Shown here in pieces: positions 8,981-20,093 of a stretch of DNA of 64,000 bases. Position 1 is the first letter of the stretch. The number at the start of each line of letters is the position of its first letter. Location: NCBI RefSeq assembly GCF_016908975.1, contig NZ_JAFBEX010000012.1:124001-188000 (forward strand). Direction: 5' to 3'. The position numbers and the translations under genes were made by a program. The stretch comes from Neobacillus cucumis. Its GTDB lineage: Bacteria > Bacillota > Bacilli > Bacillales > Cytobacillaceae. The notes beneath the pieces were generated by a model, which was given only the letters and a program-made list of their open reading frames with translations, searched no databases and was not told the origin of the DNA.

Positions 8981-9613
8981 ATGGATTTTAGTGGATTTAC
9001 AAATGAGGATTTTGATGTTTTTTTAATAGATGGTTTAGAGGCCCGAATGGAAGCATTAAAAACTACTATTCGTCCTAAATTAGAAAAGCTGGGGGCTTCC
9101 TTTGCACCAACATTATCATCTCTAACCGGAGACGAGATGTTTGTCCATGTAGCTAAACATGCGAGACGAACCATTAACCCGCCTAAAGATACATGGGTGG
9201 CGTTTGCGGCAAATCCCCGCGGCTATAAAATGATGCCTCATTTCCAAATTGGTCTTTGGCATACCCATTTATTTATTTGGTTTGCAATCATTTATGAGGC
9301 ACCGGATAAAGAAGTAATGGCTGAGCGCTTCATAAAAAAAGCCGCAAAGATTTACAAGGACATCCCAAATGAGTTTTCATGGTCCTTGGACCATACAAAG
9401 CCCGAAACAATCAAACACCAACAGTTATCAAAAGCTGATTTACTTACTCAATTCGAGCGATTAAAAACGGTAAAAAAGGCTGAATTATTATGCGGTTATA
9501 CCATTGACCGAGAAAAGGCAATGGAATTAGGAGGTACGGGGTTATTAGCGCAAATAGAAGAGGTATTTCAGCACGTCTCCCCATTATATAAAATAGCTTT
9601 AAATATAAAATAA
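8981..9613 (+). CDS. yktB: UPF0637/DUF1054 family protein YktB
   Basis: 210-residue soluble protein with the DUF1054 signatures FTNEDFDVF, KDTWVAFAANPRGYK and HFQIGLWHTHLF. Structure-known but functionally uncharacterised family. TGGAGG lies upstream of the ATG. It is convergent with yktA; repeat copy A4 fills the gap between them. Confidence 0.9.
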   Translation: MDFSGFTNEDFDVFLIDGLEARMEALKTTIRPKLEKLGASFAPTLSSLTGDEMFVHVAKHARRTINPPKDTWVAFAANPRGYKMMPHFQIGLWHTHLFIWFAIIYEAPDKEVMAERFIKKAAKIYKDIPNEFSWSLDHTKPETIKHQQLSKADLLTQFERLKTVKKAELLCGYTIDREKAMELGGTGLLAQIEEVFQHVSPLYKIALNIK

Positions 9614-9644
9614 AGGAAGTATAAAAAATCGACTTTGAGAATTG

Positions 9645-9850
9645 TCCAGCTCCAGCGCCTAGCCCCTCGAGGTCACAAGTCAATCCGTCCAAAAGGTTAA
9701 AGAACAACCTTTCGGCCGGATTGACTTGTGCTTGGCTACAGAAAACTATCGTTTCCTGTTCGCATTAAGGAAGACTAATCTTTGGCTACGCTTTGCTTGC
9801 CATCGATAAATCTCCCTATATCGGGGCTGATCAAGGCGCTTGCGCTTTTC
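9645..9850 (-). repeat. family A intergenic repeat, copy A4 (reverse orientation)
   Basis: On the minus strand it starts GAAAAGCGCAAGCGCC directly after the yktA TAA stop and ends GGGGCTAGGCGCTGGAGC near 9645. Contains the variable hairpin GGCCGAAAGGTT...AACCTTTTGG and an extra ~80-bp segment (about 9738-9822) absent from the shorter copies. Orientation follows yktA, not yktB. Confidence 0.88.
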
Positions 9851-10123
9851 TTATTTCATTATAATTCGATCCCCTGAAGAGGAATCTTTAGCCTTTTTAA
9901 TTGTCCGATAGGAAGAATAACCACTTTGTTCTTCAAATTCACCGCATAACGTCTTTTCTTCGGCTTTGCTCGGAACAATTTCTTTAAACCTGCGATAGGC
10001 ATTCATCACCTCATCGCGTTCAATTCCTTTTTCATAGGCCTTTTCAATGGCTTCAAAAAATTTTATCACATCAACAATTTCCTCTGTTGACCAACTATAA
10101 TCAATTGGATATTGATATTCCAT
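9851..10123 (-). CDS. yktA: UPF0223 family protein YktA
   Basis: 90 residues; the N-terminal [20 protein letters not shown] and [14 protein letters not shown] segments are hallmarks of UPF0223 (YktA), a small helical protein of unknown function. Preceded by AGGCAGGTG. Its TAA stop abuts repeat A4, so the repeat is transcribed as its 3' untranslated region. Confidence 0.88.
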   Translation of the reverse strand: MEYQYPIDYSWSTEEIVDVIKFFEAIEKAYEKGIERDEVMNAYRRFKEIVPSKAEEKTLCGEFEEQSGYSSYRTIKKAKDSSSGDRIIMK

Positions 10124-10162
10124 TCAAACACCTGCCTTTTTTTACTATTGTGTATAATACCT

Positions 10163-11122
10163 CTATTTTCCCCATTTTGCACGTATTTGTTCCGCCTCAT
10201 TAATCATCCGCTTGAAAAGCTCCGCCACAGTTGGTACATCCTTTATGAGCCCCATCACTTGTCCTGCCCAGGCAAAGCCTTCCGCTGTTTTACCATCGTA
10301 TATGTACCGTTTATTGGCGTTTCCACTAATAAAATCTTTTAACTGTTCATATTCACCATTTTGTCTCTCTAGTTTTAATATCTTTCCTGTCCAGCTATTA
10401 GCAATAGCTCTGCCAGGTGCTCCCAGTGTTCTTTTGATGACTACTGTTTCGTACTCCGCACCTTCTACCAACTTTCGTTTGTAATCTTCATGTGCATGCA
10501 CACACTCTTGGGTTGCGATAAATCTGGTTCCCATTTCAATTCCCTCAGCACCTAAACTAAGAGCCGCCATTAGTCCTCTGCCATCTCCTATTCCTCCTGA
10601 AGCAATGACAGGGATCGAAACAGCATCCACTACTTGAGGAATTAATACCATTGATCCTATATCATCTCTGCCAAGATGTCCTCCGCCTTCCTGACCTACA
10701 ACCATCACTGCATCGGCACCTAACTCTTCTGCTTTTACTGCCTGCCTCCTTGCAGCAACGAGGACAAGTTTTTTTATTTTGGTCCCCTTTAATTGGTCAA
10801 AGATGGGGGCTGGGTTTCCCCCTGTCATGGAAACGACAGGCACTTCTTCCTCTATAGCAACTTGAAGATAGTCTGCGAATGGTCTTCCTTGCTGACCGAT
10901 AGCAAAGTTTACACCAAAAGGCTTATCTGTTAATTGTCTTACTTTTTGAATCTCTTCTCTTAGTAATTCGGGATTTGCCAGAGACATCGCTGTAATTTGA
11001 CCAAGACCACCAGCGTTCGAGACAGCAGCCGCTAATTCAGAATAAGCCAGATAAGCTAGCCCGCCTTGAATAATTGGAAATTGAATGTTTAAGAAATCAC
11101 TGACTCTTGTTTGCCATTTCAT
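10163..11122 (-). CDS. nitronate monooxygenase / FabK-like FMN enzyme
   Basis: 319-residue TIM-barrel FMN protein of the 2-nitropropane dioxygenase family: FPIIQGGLAYLA at the N terminus, the phosphate-binding VIASGGIGDGRGLMAAL, and GAEGIEMGTRFIATQE. The conserved GQEGGGHLGRD carries the active-site His expected of nitronate monooxygenases. Enoyl-ACP reductase II (FabK) is the close alternative; the motif set cannot fully separate them. GGAGG precedes ATG 11122. Stands alone between yktA and the divergent speA. Confidence 0.82.
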   Translation of the reverse strand: MKWQTRVSDFLNIQFPIIQGGLAYLAYSELAAAVSNAGGLGQITAMSLANPELLREEIQKVRQLTDKPFGVNFAIGQQGRPFADYLQVAIEEEVPVVSMTGGNPAPIFDQLKGTKIKKLVLVAARRQAVKAEELGADAVMVVGQEGGGHLGRDDIGSMVLIPQVVDAVSIPVIASGGIGDGRGLMAALSLGAEGIEMGTRFIATQECVHAHEDYKRKLVEGAEYETVVIKRTLGAPGRAIANSWTGKILKLERQNGEYEQLKDFISGNANKRYIYDGKTAEGFAWAGQVMGLIKDVPTVAELFKRMINEAEQIRAKWGK

Positions 11123-11332
11123 TTGGAATCCTCCTTATTTAATATTCATTTGATTATTCTTGTTATAAGGTTAATTTTCCTTTTCGAATGGGAAACTAAC
11201 TTTAGGAAAAATATATATCAAAAGTTAAAATTAAATCCTTTTAAATACAAAAGATTAATGCTATAATTCCTTTGTTTTATGTCGAATCAAGACGAATAAT
11301 TTTAGCATTTTAATAAAGAGGTGTATATATCA

Positions 11333-12805
11333 TTGTCACAAGAACAAACACCGTTATTTAGCGGTTTATTAGCACATGCGAAAAAGAATCCAGTTCAATT
11401 TCATATACCTGGCCATAAAAAAGGGGCTGGAATGGATACAGAATTCCGCCAATTTATTGGAGATAATGCATTATCAATTGACTTAATTAATATTGGTCCA
11501 CTTGATGATTTACATTCACCAAAAGGGATGATCAAACAGGCACAAGATTTAGCAGCTGAAGCTTTTGGCGCAGATCGTACCTTTTTTTCTGTCCAGGGCA
11601 CAAGCGGCGCTATTATCGCCATGATTATGGCAGTATGTGGACCTGACGATAAAATTATTGTCCCTAGGAATGTTCATAAATCGATTATGTCGGCTATCGT
11701 TTTCTCAGGAGCCATTCCAGTGTTTATTCACCCTGAAATAGATAAAGAATTAGGGATCTCACACGGAATTACAACAGACTCTGTCGAAAAAGCCTTAAAG
11801 CAGCACCCAGATGCAAAGGCTGTTCTAGTCATTAACCCCACATACTTCGGTATTTCAGCCGATTTGAAGAAAATTGTGGAAATTGCCCACTCCTATCATG
11901 TTCCTGTTCTGGTTGATGAAGCCCATGGTGTCCATATTCATTTTCATGATCAACTACCACTTTCAGCGATGCAGGCAGGGGCGGATATGGCAGCAACAAG
12001 TGTTCATAAACTTGGTGGTTCCATGACACAAAGCTCGATTCTTAACGTACGAGAAGGCCTTGTATCCGCAAAACATGTTCAAAGTATCCTAAGCATGCTT
12101 ACTACTACTTCTACATCGTATTTACTGCTGGCTTCTCTGGATGTTGCTCGTAAACAGCTCGCAACGAAGGGAAAAGACTTAATTGATAAAACGATTAGAT
12201 TAGCTCAGTCCACCCGCAAGAGAATTAATGAAATTGACCACATTCATTGTGTTGGTGAAGAAATTCTAGGATCTAAAGCAACATTTGATTACGATCCAAC
12301 AAAATTAATTATTTCCGTTAAAGATTTAGGCTTAACGGGCTATGAGGTCGAAAAGTGGTTAAGGGAAAACCATAATATCGAAGTCGAATTATCAGACCTT
12401 TATAACATCCTTTGCATCATCACATTAGGAGATACCGAGGCGGAGGCTGACATATTAGTTAATGCATTAAAAGAGCTTGAAATGGAATGTGAGCATCGTG
12501 TTGGGCAGATTGAACCTCTAGAAGTTCTTCTTCCAGAAATTCCTGTCCTAGCCTTAACACCTAGAGATGCTTTTTATTCCGAAACTGAAGTGGTTCCATT
12601 GGAAGAATCTGTAGGACGAATTATTGCAGAATTTGTCATGGTTTATCCTCCTGGTATTCCTATCTTTATTCCAGGTGAAATCATCACCAAGGAAAATTTA
12701 CATTATATCCGTAAAAACCTTGAAGTTGGTTTGCCCGTTCAAGGACCTGAAGATGATGAAATTAAAACCATCCGTGTTATTAAAGAATACAAAGCCATTC
12801 AATAA
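11333..12805 (+). CDS. speA: arginine decarboxylase (Orn/Lys/Arg decarboxylase family)
   Basis: 490-residue PLP enzyme of the aspartate-aminotransferase-fold decarboxylases. HIPGHKKGAGMD is near the N terminus; SVHKLGGS carries the Schiff-base Lys (about residue 226), preceded by VDEAHGVH. Closely resembles B. subtilis SpeA, which makes agmatine for polyamine synthesis. The start is TTG at 11333, with AAAGAGGTG nine bases upstream; an in-frame GTG at 11321 lies inside that ribosome site. Downstream lie a terminator and the SR1 locus, as in B. subtilis. Confidence 0.93.
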   Translation: MSQEQTPLFSGLLAHAKKNPVQFHIPGHKKGAGMDTEFRQFIGDNALSIDLINIGPLDDLHSPKGMIKQAQDLAAEAFGADRTFFSVQGTSGAIIAMIMAVCGPDDKIIVPRNVHKSIMSAIVFSGAIPVFIHPEIDKELGISHGITTDSVEKALKQHPDAKAVLVINPTYFGISADLKKIVEIAHSYHVPVLVDEAHGVHIHFHDQLPLSAMQAGADMAATSVHKLGGSMTQSSILNVREGLVSAKHVQSILSMLTTTSTSYLLLASLDVARKQLATKGKDLIDKTIRLAQSTRKRINEIDHIHCVGEEILGSKATFDYDPTKLIISVKDLGLTGYEVEKWLRENHNIEVELSDLYNILCIITLGDTEAEADILVNALKELEMECEHRVGQIEPLEVLLPEIPVLALTPRDAFYSETEVVPLEESVGRIIAEFVMVYPPGIPIFIPGEIITKENLHYIRKNLEVGLPVQGPEDDEIKTIRVIKEYKAIQ

Positions 12806-12844
12806 ACTGCAAATAAAAAGGATTCAAAATAAAGGAATCCTCAG

Positions 12845-12880
12845 ATTGTCGAGAAAAGGTATTTTTCTCGGCAATTTTTT
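12845..12880 (+). terminator. speA terminator
   Basis: ATTGTCGAGAAAA / TTTTTCTCGGCAAT stem followed by TTTTTT, 40 bases after the speA stop. Confidence 0.85.
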
Positions 12881-12932
12881 ATGTTGTCAGAATCTAAATA
12901 CAAAATTTATAGTTTGCCCCTGCAATTGGGCC

Positions 12933-13063
12933 TGTTGATTTCCGCTACGGGCACTCGCTTTCCGTGGGGAGGTTCTGAAGCCTCCGCGGCACTTAGGCAC
13001 CTGCAGGGCCTTCAGTGACGTCTCTATCCCGCAGGAGTCGAGTTCCCTCCGCTCCAATCAACA
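12933..13063. repeat. family B-related repeat, short copy B1
   Basis: Bounded by the inverted repeat TGTTGATTTCCGCT / TCCGCTCCAATCAACA and GC-rich inside, unlike its AT-rich surroundings. Shares ends with copies at 37419 and 60705 but has a different interior and lacks their outer GGCTGTGTTAAA ends. It occupies much of the 12.8-13.4 kb gap. Confidence 0.8.
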
Positions 13064-13085
13064 GAGAACAAATCAACTTAAAGAA

Positions 13086-13132
13086 TTGCAACACACTTTT
13101 TCTAACCTTACCGAGTGTGTTGTAATCTTTTT
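13086..13132 (+). terminator. hairpin with T run in the speA-SR1 gap
   Basis: TTGCAACACACT / AGTGTGTTGTAA stem with a 16-base loop, then TCTTTTTATAT. No plus-strand gene lies directly before it apart from speA and repeat B1. The rest of 13133-13330 shows nothing I can assign. Confidence 0.5.
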
Positions 13133-13334
13133 ATATTCTAACTGTCTACAGTAAGATGAGCGTGTTCACTTGTCTTCTTCAACTCCGTAACCGACAGTAG
13201 CGAAGCCAGTGCAGCTCTTTCCGAGTTATCGAAACTTCACTCAATTTTACTTTCTAAAATAAAGCATTTTTCCCGAACTAATATTCTAACAAATTAACGC
13301 GGTTGCTCATTAAAGGAAAAAGATAAAATAAAAT

Positions 13335-13359
13335 AGGCTATCGAAATTATCGATAGCCT
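13335..13359 (-). terminator. SR1 terminator hairpin
   Basis: Perfect 10-bp stem AGGCTATCGA / TCGATAGCCT followed on the minus strand by ATTTTATTTT. A second hairpin (AGGATTCC / GGAATCCT) lies at 13361-13382 between the SR1P stop and this one; its T run is on the plus strand. Confidence 0.75.
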
Positions 13360-13397
13360 GAGGATTCCGAATAAGGAATCCTTTTTATTATTGCTTG

Positions 13398-13520
13398 TTA
13401 TATTTCTTCGTCTTGTTTGAATTCATCGCAGCAGCTGCATTTAGCGTAAAGCACTGTTACTTTTTCATCTTCAAAATGATCAATAGTAGAATTACATGAT
13501 TGGCATACAATAGTACCCAT
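13398..13520 (-). CDS. sr1P: SR1P, GapA-interacting peptide
   Basis: A 40-residue peptide starting MGTIVCQSCN and containing HFEDEKVTVLYAKC. It matches the conserved start of B. subtilis SR1P (MGTIVCQ, FEDEKVT) and ends in an acidic tail. Cys pairs CQSC and CSCC could bind metal. In B. subtilis SR1P binds glyceraldehyde-3-phosphate dehydrogenase A and modulates RNase J1 activity (the rnjA gene is also in this window). AAAAAGGGG is spaced eight bases from the ATG. Short length hides it from ordinary gene finding. Confidence 0.88.
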   Translation of the reverse strand: MGTIVCQSCNSTIDHFEDEKVTVLYAKCSCCDEFKQDEEI

Positions 13521-13550
13521 TTGTTCATCCCCTTTTTAATTTTATCCAAA

Positions 13551-13564
13551 TTAAAACGCTTTCT
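13551..13564. promoter_or_regulatory. cre-like site downstream of the SR1 promoter
   Basis: AGAAAGCGTTTTAA on the minus strand matches the catabolite-response consensus TGWAANCGNTNWCA at 12 of 14 positions. It falls just after the predicted start point, where bound CcpA would act as a roadblock. SR1 is known to be sugar-repressed in B. subtilis. Confidence 0.45.
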
Positions 13565-13579
13565 AATATCCTTAAATCA

Positions 13580-13608
13580 ATAATAATATATCACATTAAA
13601 GTTTTCAA
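13580..13608 (-). promoter_or_regulatory. candidate sigma-A promoter of SR1
   Basis: TTGAAA (13603-13608) and TATTAT (13580-13585) separated by 17 bases, about 60 bases before the SR1P ATG. Confidence 0.45.
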
Positions 13609-13790
13609 GCCCAATTTGTATAACACATTAAAATATTTTTTCATATAAAAAGACCATTTTGTGGTCTATTTTTATCGTTTTGAAAATAGAGGATGATAAG
13701 AAATTTATTTTATTGTTTAATGTTGTCAGTACTTTTTAAACAGTGCTAGAATAGAATTGCATAAGACATGTTCGAAAAGGGGGAATGGTG

Positions 13791-14225
13791 ATGGCTGTTA
13801 ATGCATTTATTAAGCTCGTGCCCTCATCTGTTAAACAAACAATCACGACCGAGGAAGTAAAAGATTTATTTCATTATTATAAAGATATAACTGCCAAAAC
13901 GGGCAATCAATTGAATTGGCAGTATGGGGAATCCGCATTTCCTTATGAAATAAAAGAAACGAATGAAAGTAAGGAAAAGGCATTTTATTTATACTCTGAT
14001 CATGAACGCTACCATGTTATTTTAATTGGTATCGATAAGGAAATGATTAAAGAGGAAGAGGGCACAGAAAGAGAACAACAATACATACAAGTGACACTTC
14101 CAGATCAATCAACAACAGGCGATAAAGGAAAAGCAAATGAATTTTGCAAATTCCTTGCCAAAAAACTGCAAGGAGAACTTCATCTGTTTAATGACCGTGT
14201 CATGTACTATTATCCAAGAAAATAG
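13791..14225 (+). CDS. DUF1885-like conserved hypothetical
   Basis: A 144-residue acidic soluble protein beginning AVNAFIKLVPSSVKQTITTEE and ending in YYYPRK. I recall this as the DUF1885 family of Bacillaceae, structure known and function not, but this is from memory. ATG 13791 is chosen because AAAAGGGGG lies seven bases upstream; GTG 13788 and ATG 13785 are alternatives. It is followed by its own terminator and stands between SR1 and the pdh operon. Confidence 0.7.
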   Translation: MAVNAFIKLVPSSVKQTITTEEVKDLFHYYKDITAKTGNQLNWQYGESAFPYEIKETNESKEKAFYLYSDHERYHVILIGIDKEMIKEEEGTEREQQYIQVTLPDQSTTGDKGKANEFCKFLAKKLQGELHLFNDRVMYYYPRK

Positions 14226-14232
14226 CAAAGTA

Positions 14233-14260
14233 TAGACCCTTAACAGCGGGGTCTTTTTTA
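14233..14260 (+). terminator. terminator after the DUF1885-like gene
   Basis: AGACCC / GGGGTCT stem then TTTTTT, about 8 bases past the stop codon. Confidence 0.75.
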
Positions 14261-14500
14261 ATGAACAAAAAGAGCCAGCGTATAATGAATAGAGGTATAA
14301 ATTACTAGGCTAAGCGCTGTAATGAATAGTGTTTTCCGCTTGGATTTGGTCACATAATTCCCAAGCATAAATGCTAAGTAAAAGAAGACAAAAAACATTA
14401 TTACCTTATAAATAAGTTGATCATGCTTTGAAAGCCATTCAATGAATGTATAACCGCTCCAAATCATAAATTGTAATATGATTACTACATAGACTTTCAT
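14258..14500 (-). CDS. small membrane protein, unknown
   Basis: About 80 residues with three hydrophobic segments (roughly 3-18, 29-47 and 56-77) and a short basic loop TKSKRKT. No family recognised. Start ATG 14500 has GGTGAG six bases upstream; a GTG at 14512 is possible. Convergent with the DUF1885-like gene. Confidence 0.6.
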   Translation of the reverse strand: MKVYVVIILQFMIWSGYTFIEWLSKHDQLIYKVIMFFVFFYLAFMLGNYVTKSKRKTLFITALSLVIYTSIHYTLALFVH

Positions 14501-14669
14501 TATTCTCACCACGCAAATACGTTAATCCTTCTGTTAAGAACAAGGTCATTGGCTATGTGTTTTAAATATATGTTCCATTTTTAGCGGTTAGAGATAATTT
14601 CAAAATTTCTTTACCTTCCACCTTCTCTCAACTTACGTTATTTACTAGATAAATTCGATAGTAAATAAA

Positions 14670-14707
14670 GAAAGTCCTCTCCCTTATTGAGGGAAAGGAC
14701 TTTTTAT
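14670..14707 (-). terminator. pdh operon terminator
   Basis: AAAGTCCTCTCCCT / GAGGGAAAGGACTTT stem-loop directly after the pdhD stop with a T-rich tail. Confidence 0.85.
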
Positions 14708-14712
14708 TCTAA

Positions 14713-16128
14713 TTACTTAATGATATGAATCGGAGTTCCTAGAACAACTTCAGCTGCTTCCATGGTAATTTCACCAAGAGTTGGGTGAGCATGGATTGTA
14801 AGAGCTAAATCCTCTGCTGTCATACCAGTTTCAATTGCTAAACCTAATTCAGCGATCATATCTGAAGCACTTGCCCCAGCGATTTGAGCACCAATTACTA
14901 CGCCATCTTCTGCACGAGTAATTAATTTCATGAATCCATCACTGCTATCTAATGATAAGGCACGGCCATTTGCAGCAAATGGGAATTTTGCAGCTTTTAC
15001 CTTAATGCCCTCTTCTTTAGCTTGTTGCTCTGTATATCCTACAGAAGCTAATTCTGGATCAGAGAATACAACAGCAGGAATACCTAAATAATCAATTTCT
15101 GAAGGATGACCAGCGATTGCTTCAGCAGCAATTTTCGCTTCATAAGAAGCTTTATGTGCTAATTGTGGACCTGCTACAACATCACCAATCGCATAGATAT
15201 TGCTGATATTTGTACGGCATTGCTTGTCAATTTCAATTAAACCGCGTTCAGTTAAGTTAACACCTACTTGCTCTAAGCCCATTTCATCAGTGTTTGGTCG
15301 GCGTCCAACCATGACGAATACATAGTCAGCTTCAATTTTCTTCGCTTCACCTTTAACTTCAAAGCTTACGACTACACCATTTTCTGTTTCTTCTACACCC
15401 TTAGCAAGTGCATTTGTATAGAATTCAGCACCACGTTTTTGCATAGTGCGCTTAACAAGTGAAGCCATTTGCTTATCGAATACACCAAGGCCTAAAATTT
15501 CGTCAGCACCCTCAAGGACGGTTACTTGGCTTCCAAAGTTCGCATAGGCACCACCAAGTTCAATCCCAATAACACCGCCGCCAATTACAACGATTTTTTC
15601 AGGGATTTCATTTAGATTTAAAGCGCCTGTAGAATTTAGAACGCGTTTTGAATATTTAAAAGTTGGCAATTCAATTGGACGAGAACCAGTTGCAATAATG
15701 GCATTCTTAAATGTATAGGTTTGAGCAGAATTTTCATCCATTACTCGTAATGTATTAGCATCAACAAAGAATGCTTCACCACGTACAATGTTTACTTTAT
15801 TTCCTTTTAAAAGTCCTTCAACCCCGCCGGTTAATTTTTTAACAATTCCACCTTTGAATTCTTGAACTTTTGAAAAATCTACTTTTACGTTTTCAGCTGT
15901 AATACCGAATGATTCAGAGTGTACGGCTGTTTCATAACGATGTCCTGCAGCGATCAACGCTTTAGAAGGAATACAACCAACGTTTAAACACACGCCGCCA
16001 ACATATTCTTTTTCAACAATCGTTACTTTTTGTCCTAACTGAGCGGCACGAATAGCGGCTACATATCCTCCAGGACCCGCACCGATGACTATAGTATCTG
16101 TTTCAATTGGGAAATCTCCAACTACCAT
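14713..16128 (-). CDS. pdhD: dihydrolipoyl dehydrogenase (E3)
   Basis: 471-residue flavoprotein of the pyruvate dehydrogenase complex; it reoxidises dihydrolipoyl groups with NAD+. FAD-binding [10 protein letters not shown], redox-active Cys47 and Cys52 in [18 protein letters not shown]-binding [10 protein letters not shown], and the C-terminal HAHPTLGE that supplies the catalytic His-Glu pair are all present. The start lies four bases after the pdhC stop, in the same operon. Length is normal. Confidence 0.96.
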   Translation of the reverse strand: MVVGDFPIETDTIVIGAGPGGYVAAIRAAQLGQKVTIVEKEYVGGVCLNVGCIPSKALIAAGHRYETAVHSESFGITAENVKVDFSKVQEFKGGIVKKLTGGVEGLLKGNKVNIVRGEAFFVDANTLRVMDENSAQTYTFKNAIIATGSRPIELPTFKYSKRVLNSTGALNLNEIPEKIVVIGGGVIGIELGGAYANFGSQVTVLEGADEILGLGVFDKQMASLVKRTMQKRGAEFYTNALAKGVEETENGVVVSFEVKGEAKKIEADYVFVMVGRRPNTDEMGLEQVGVNLTERGLIEIDKQCRTNISNIYAIGDVVAGPQLAHKASYEAKIAAEAIAGHPSEIDYLGIPAVVFSDPELASVGYTEQQAKEEGIKVKAAKFPFAANGRALSLDSSDGFMKLITRAEDGVVIGAQIAGASASDMIAELGLAIETGMTAEDLALTIHAHPTLGEITMEAAEVVLGTPIHIIK

Positions 16129-16132
16129 TTTC

Positions 16133-17419
16133 TTACGCCTCCATTAACAATAGTTCTGGATCGTTTAATAAACGTTTAATATGATTCATTGCATTTTGAG
16201 CTGTCGCACCATCGATCATGCGGTGGTCAAAACTTAAAGATAATGCTAATACAGGAGCAGCTACAATTTCACCGTTTAGTACGATTGGCTTTTCAGCAAT
16301 ACGACCAACACCTAAAATAGCAACTTCTGGATGGTTAATAACTGGAGTAAACCATTGTCCGCCTGCAGATCCAATATTAGAAATTGTGCAAGAAGCACCT
16401 TTCATTTCGTTTGGAGCAAGTTTACCATCACGTGCTTTACCAGCTAATTCGTTAATTTCATTAGAAATAGTAAACACAGATTTACGGTCAGCATCTTTAA
16501 CAACTGGTACTAAAAGACCTTTTTCAGTATCAGCAGCGATACCAATATTGTAATAGTGCTTATGGATGATTTCACTTGTTGCATCGTCAAGAGATGTATT
16601 TAATACAGAGAACTCTCTTAATGCACTAGTTAATGCTTTTACGATATATGGTAAGAATGTAAGCTTAATGCCTTTAGCAGCAGCCACTTCTTTGAACTTC
16701 TTACGGTGTGCTACAAGCTTAGTCACATCGATTTCATCCATTAAAGTAACGTGTGGAGCAGTGTGCTTAGAGTTAACCATTGCTTTTGCAATAGCTTTAC
16801 GGATACCGCTCATTTTCTCACGTGTTTCTGGGTATTCACCTTGTGGGATTGGAGCAGGTGCTACTTTTGGTGCTTCCTCAGCCGCTGCAGGTGCTGTTGC
16901 TTGTGTAGCTACTGGAGCACCGCCACTTAAGAACGCATCAATATCAGTCTTAAGAACACGACCGTTATCTCCCGAACCAGTTACTTGACGGATGTCAACA
17001 CCTTTTTCACGCGCATATTTGCGAACAGAAGGCATAGCAACAACACGGCGATTTGGATCTGCTTCAGCTTGTGGCTGAGCTTGAGCTGCTGGAGCTTGAG
17101 CCTCTTGTGCTGCTGGAGCTTCTGCTTGTTTTGGTGCTTCTTCGGCATGATCATCGCCTTTAAATTGTAGGTTTTCATATCCTGGTGCATCAAAAGTAAC
17201 AAGTACTTGACCAACTGTTGCAACTGTTCCTTCTCCAACTAGTACTTCTTGAACTGTACCCTCAACTGGTGATGGAATTTCAACTACAGCTTTATCATTT
17301 TGAATTTCACATAGGACATCATCTTCTTGGACTTTATCACCTGGCTTTACAAACCATTTGACGATTTCACCTTCGTGAATACCTTCACCGATATCAGGCA
17401 TTTTAAATTGAAATGACAC
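16133..17419 (-). CDS. pdhC: dihydrolipoyllysine acetyltransferase (E2)
   Basis: 428 residues: one lipoyl domain (1-80, modified Lys43 in [10 protein letters not shown]), an Ala/Pro/Gln/Glu-rich hinge, a peripheral-subunit-binding domain (about 127-165, [13 protein letters not shown]), a second Ala/Pro hinge, and the acyltransferase core with DHRMIDGA near the C terminus. Forms the scaffold of the complex. Initiates at GTG with AGGAGATG upstream. A 113-base gap containing a perfect hairpin separates it from pdhB. Confidence 0.96.
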   Translation of the reverse strand: MSFQFKMPDIGEGIHEGEIVKWFVKPGDKVQEDDVLCEIQNDKAVVEIPSPVEGTVQEVLVGEGTVATVGQVLVTFDAPGYENLQFKGDDHAEEAPKQAEAPAAQEAQAPAAQAQPQAEADPNRRVVAMPSVRKYAREKGVDIRQVTGSGDNGRVLKTDIDAFLSGGAPVATQATAPAAAEEAPKVAPAPIPQGEYPETREKMSGIRKAIAKAMVNSKHTAPHVTLMDEIDVTKLVAHRKKFKEVAAAKGIKLTFLPYIVKALTSALREFSVLNTSLDDATSEIIHKHYYNIGIAADTEKGLLVPVVKDADRKSVFTISNEINELAGKARDGKLAPNEMKGASCTISNIGSAGGQWFTPVINHPEVAILGVGRIAEKPIVLNGEIVAAPVLALSLSFDHRMIDGATAQNAMNHIKRLLNDPELLLMEA

Positions 17420-17467
17420 AGAGATTCATCTCCTATTTTTCATATATTTTAGTCAAACATTAGGAAT

Positions 17468-17489
17468 GGGAAAAGATAACTCTTTTCCC
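17468..17489 (-). promoter_or_regulatory. hairpin in the pdhB-pdhC gap
   Basis: Perfect 9-bp stem GGGAAAAGA / TCTTTTCCC with a 4-base loop, 50 bases before pdhC. It has no T run in the operon direction, so it looks more like an RNA-processing or stability element, or an internal attenuator, than a full terminator. Confidence 0.5.
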
Positions 17490-17532
17490 CGTCAATATAT
17501 TTTTTTCTTGAATACTGTCAAGTAGCAGTTAA

Positions 17533-18510
17533 TTAAAAAGTTAATACTTTTTTAGCTGTTTCAAGAACATCTTTATAATTAGGAAGCCATACTGATTCTG
17601 CTTGTGGGAAAGGGAATACAGTATCAGGAGCAGCAACACGTAATACTGGAGCTTCCAGGCTAAGAATAGCACGATCGTTTATTTCAGCAACAACATTCGC
17701 TGCTATACCTGCTTGTTTTTGCGCTTCTTGAACTACAATTGCACGACCAGTTTTTTCAACAGATGCAATAATTGTTTCAATATCGATTGGACTTACAGTA
17801 CGTAAATCAATAACTTCGGCAGAAAATCCTTCTTTTTCAAGTTCTTCTGCAGCTTTTAATGATTCATGAACCATTGCACCGTAAGTAACGATTGTAATAT
17901 CAGTTCCTTCACGTTTTACATCAGCTTTACCTAATGGAATGGTATATTCCTCTTCAGGAACCTCTTGACGGAATGAACGGTATAATTTCATATGCTCTAA
18001 GAAAATAACAGGATCATTGTCTCGAATTGATGAAATAAGTAATCCTTTTGCATCATAAGGAGTTGCTGGGATAACAACCTTTACTCCAGGTGTTTGCGCC
18101 ATAAGTCCTTCTAAGCTGTCTGCGTGCATATCAGGAGTATGTACGCCTCCGCCAAATGGTGAGCGAATCGTAACAGGAGCACTGTATCTTCCACCTGAAC
18201 GATAACGTTGACGAGCTAATTGACCAGCAATGGAATCCATTACTTCAAACACGAAACCAAAAAATTGAATTTCCGGAACTGGACGGAAGCCTTGTAAACT
18301 TAGACCTACTGCTAAACCGCCGATTCCTGATTCAGCAAGAGGCGTGTCAAATACACGATCTTCGCCAAATTCCTGATGCAACCCTTCAGTCGCTCGGAAA
18401 ACACCACCATTAACGCCAACGTCTTCACCGAATACTAACACATTCGGATCATTACGTAATTCCGTACGTAATGCATCTGTTATTGCTTGAATCATTGTCA
18501 TTTGAGCCAT
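17533..18510 (-). CDS. pdhB: pyruvate dehydrogenase E1 beta
   Basis: 325-residue thiamine-diphosphate-dependent E1 beta subunit. [15 protein letters not shown], the conserved [21 protein letters not shown] and a [15 protein letters not shown] loop are typical. Partners with PdhA to decarboxylate pyruvate. The start lies three bases past the pdhA stop. Cytosolic complex. Confidence 0.96.
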   Translation of the reverse strand: MAQMTMIQAITDALRTELRNDPNVLVFGEDVGVNGGVFRATEGLHQEFGEDRVFDTPLAESGIGGLAVGLSLQGFRPVPEIQFFGFVFEVMDSIAGQLARQRYRSGGRYSAPVTIRSPFGGGVHTPDMHADSLEGLMAQTPGVKVVIPATPYDAKGLLISSIRDNDPVIFLEHMKLYRSFRQEVPEEEYTIPLGKADVKREGTDITIVTYGAMVHESLKAAEELEKEGFSAEVIDLRTVSPIDIETIIASVEKTGRAIVVQEAQKQAGIAANVVAEINDRAILSLEAPVLRVAAPDTVFPFPQAESVWLPNYKDVLETAKKVLTF

Positions 18511-18513
18511 GGC

Positions 18514-20055
<1,542 letters not shown>

Positions 20056-20086
20056 AAAAATCAGCTGAGGGATCAGCTGATTTTAC
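20056..20086 (-). terminator. ykyA terminator
   Basis: AAAATCAGCTGA / TCAGCTGATTTT stem around a 4-base loop, followed on the minus strand by TTTCTA, just past the ykyA stop. Confidence 0.85.
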
Positions 20087-20093
20087 CTTAAAC

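Larger units (their letters stand above)
13322..13573 (-). ncRNA. sr1: SR1-like dual-function small RNA
   Basis: A compact transcription unit: promoter-like elements at 13580-13608, the SR1P reading frame at 13398-13520, and a terminator hairpin at 13335-13359. In B. subtilis, SR1 lies between speA and pdhD; it base-pairs with ahrC mRNA and also encodes SR1P, which acts with GapA. Position and peptide match here. The transcript boundaries are inferred from sequence. Antisense complementarity to an ahrC homologue cannot be tested in this window. Confidence 0.65.

Noticed and set aside
16566..16988. Long plus-strand open frames opposite pdhC, ptsI, clpE, dapH and fixB
   Set aside because: They are antisense shadows of well-conserved genes, with no ribosome sites and no recognisable products.
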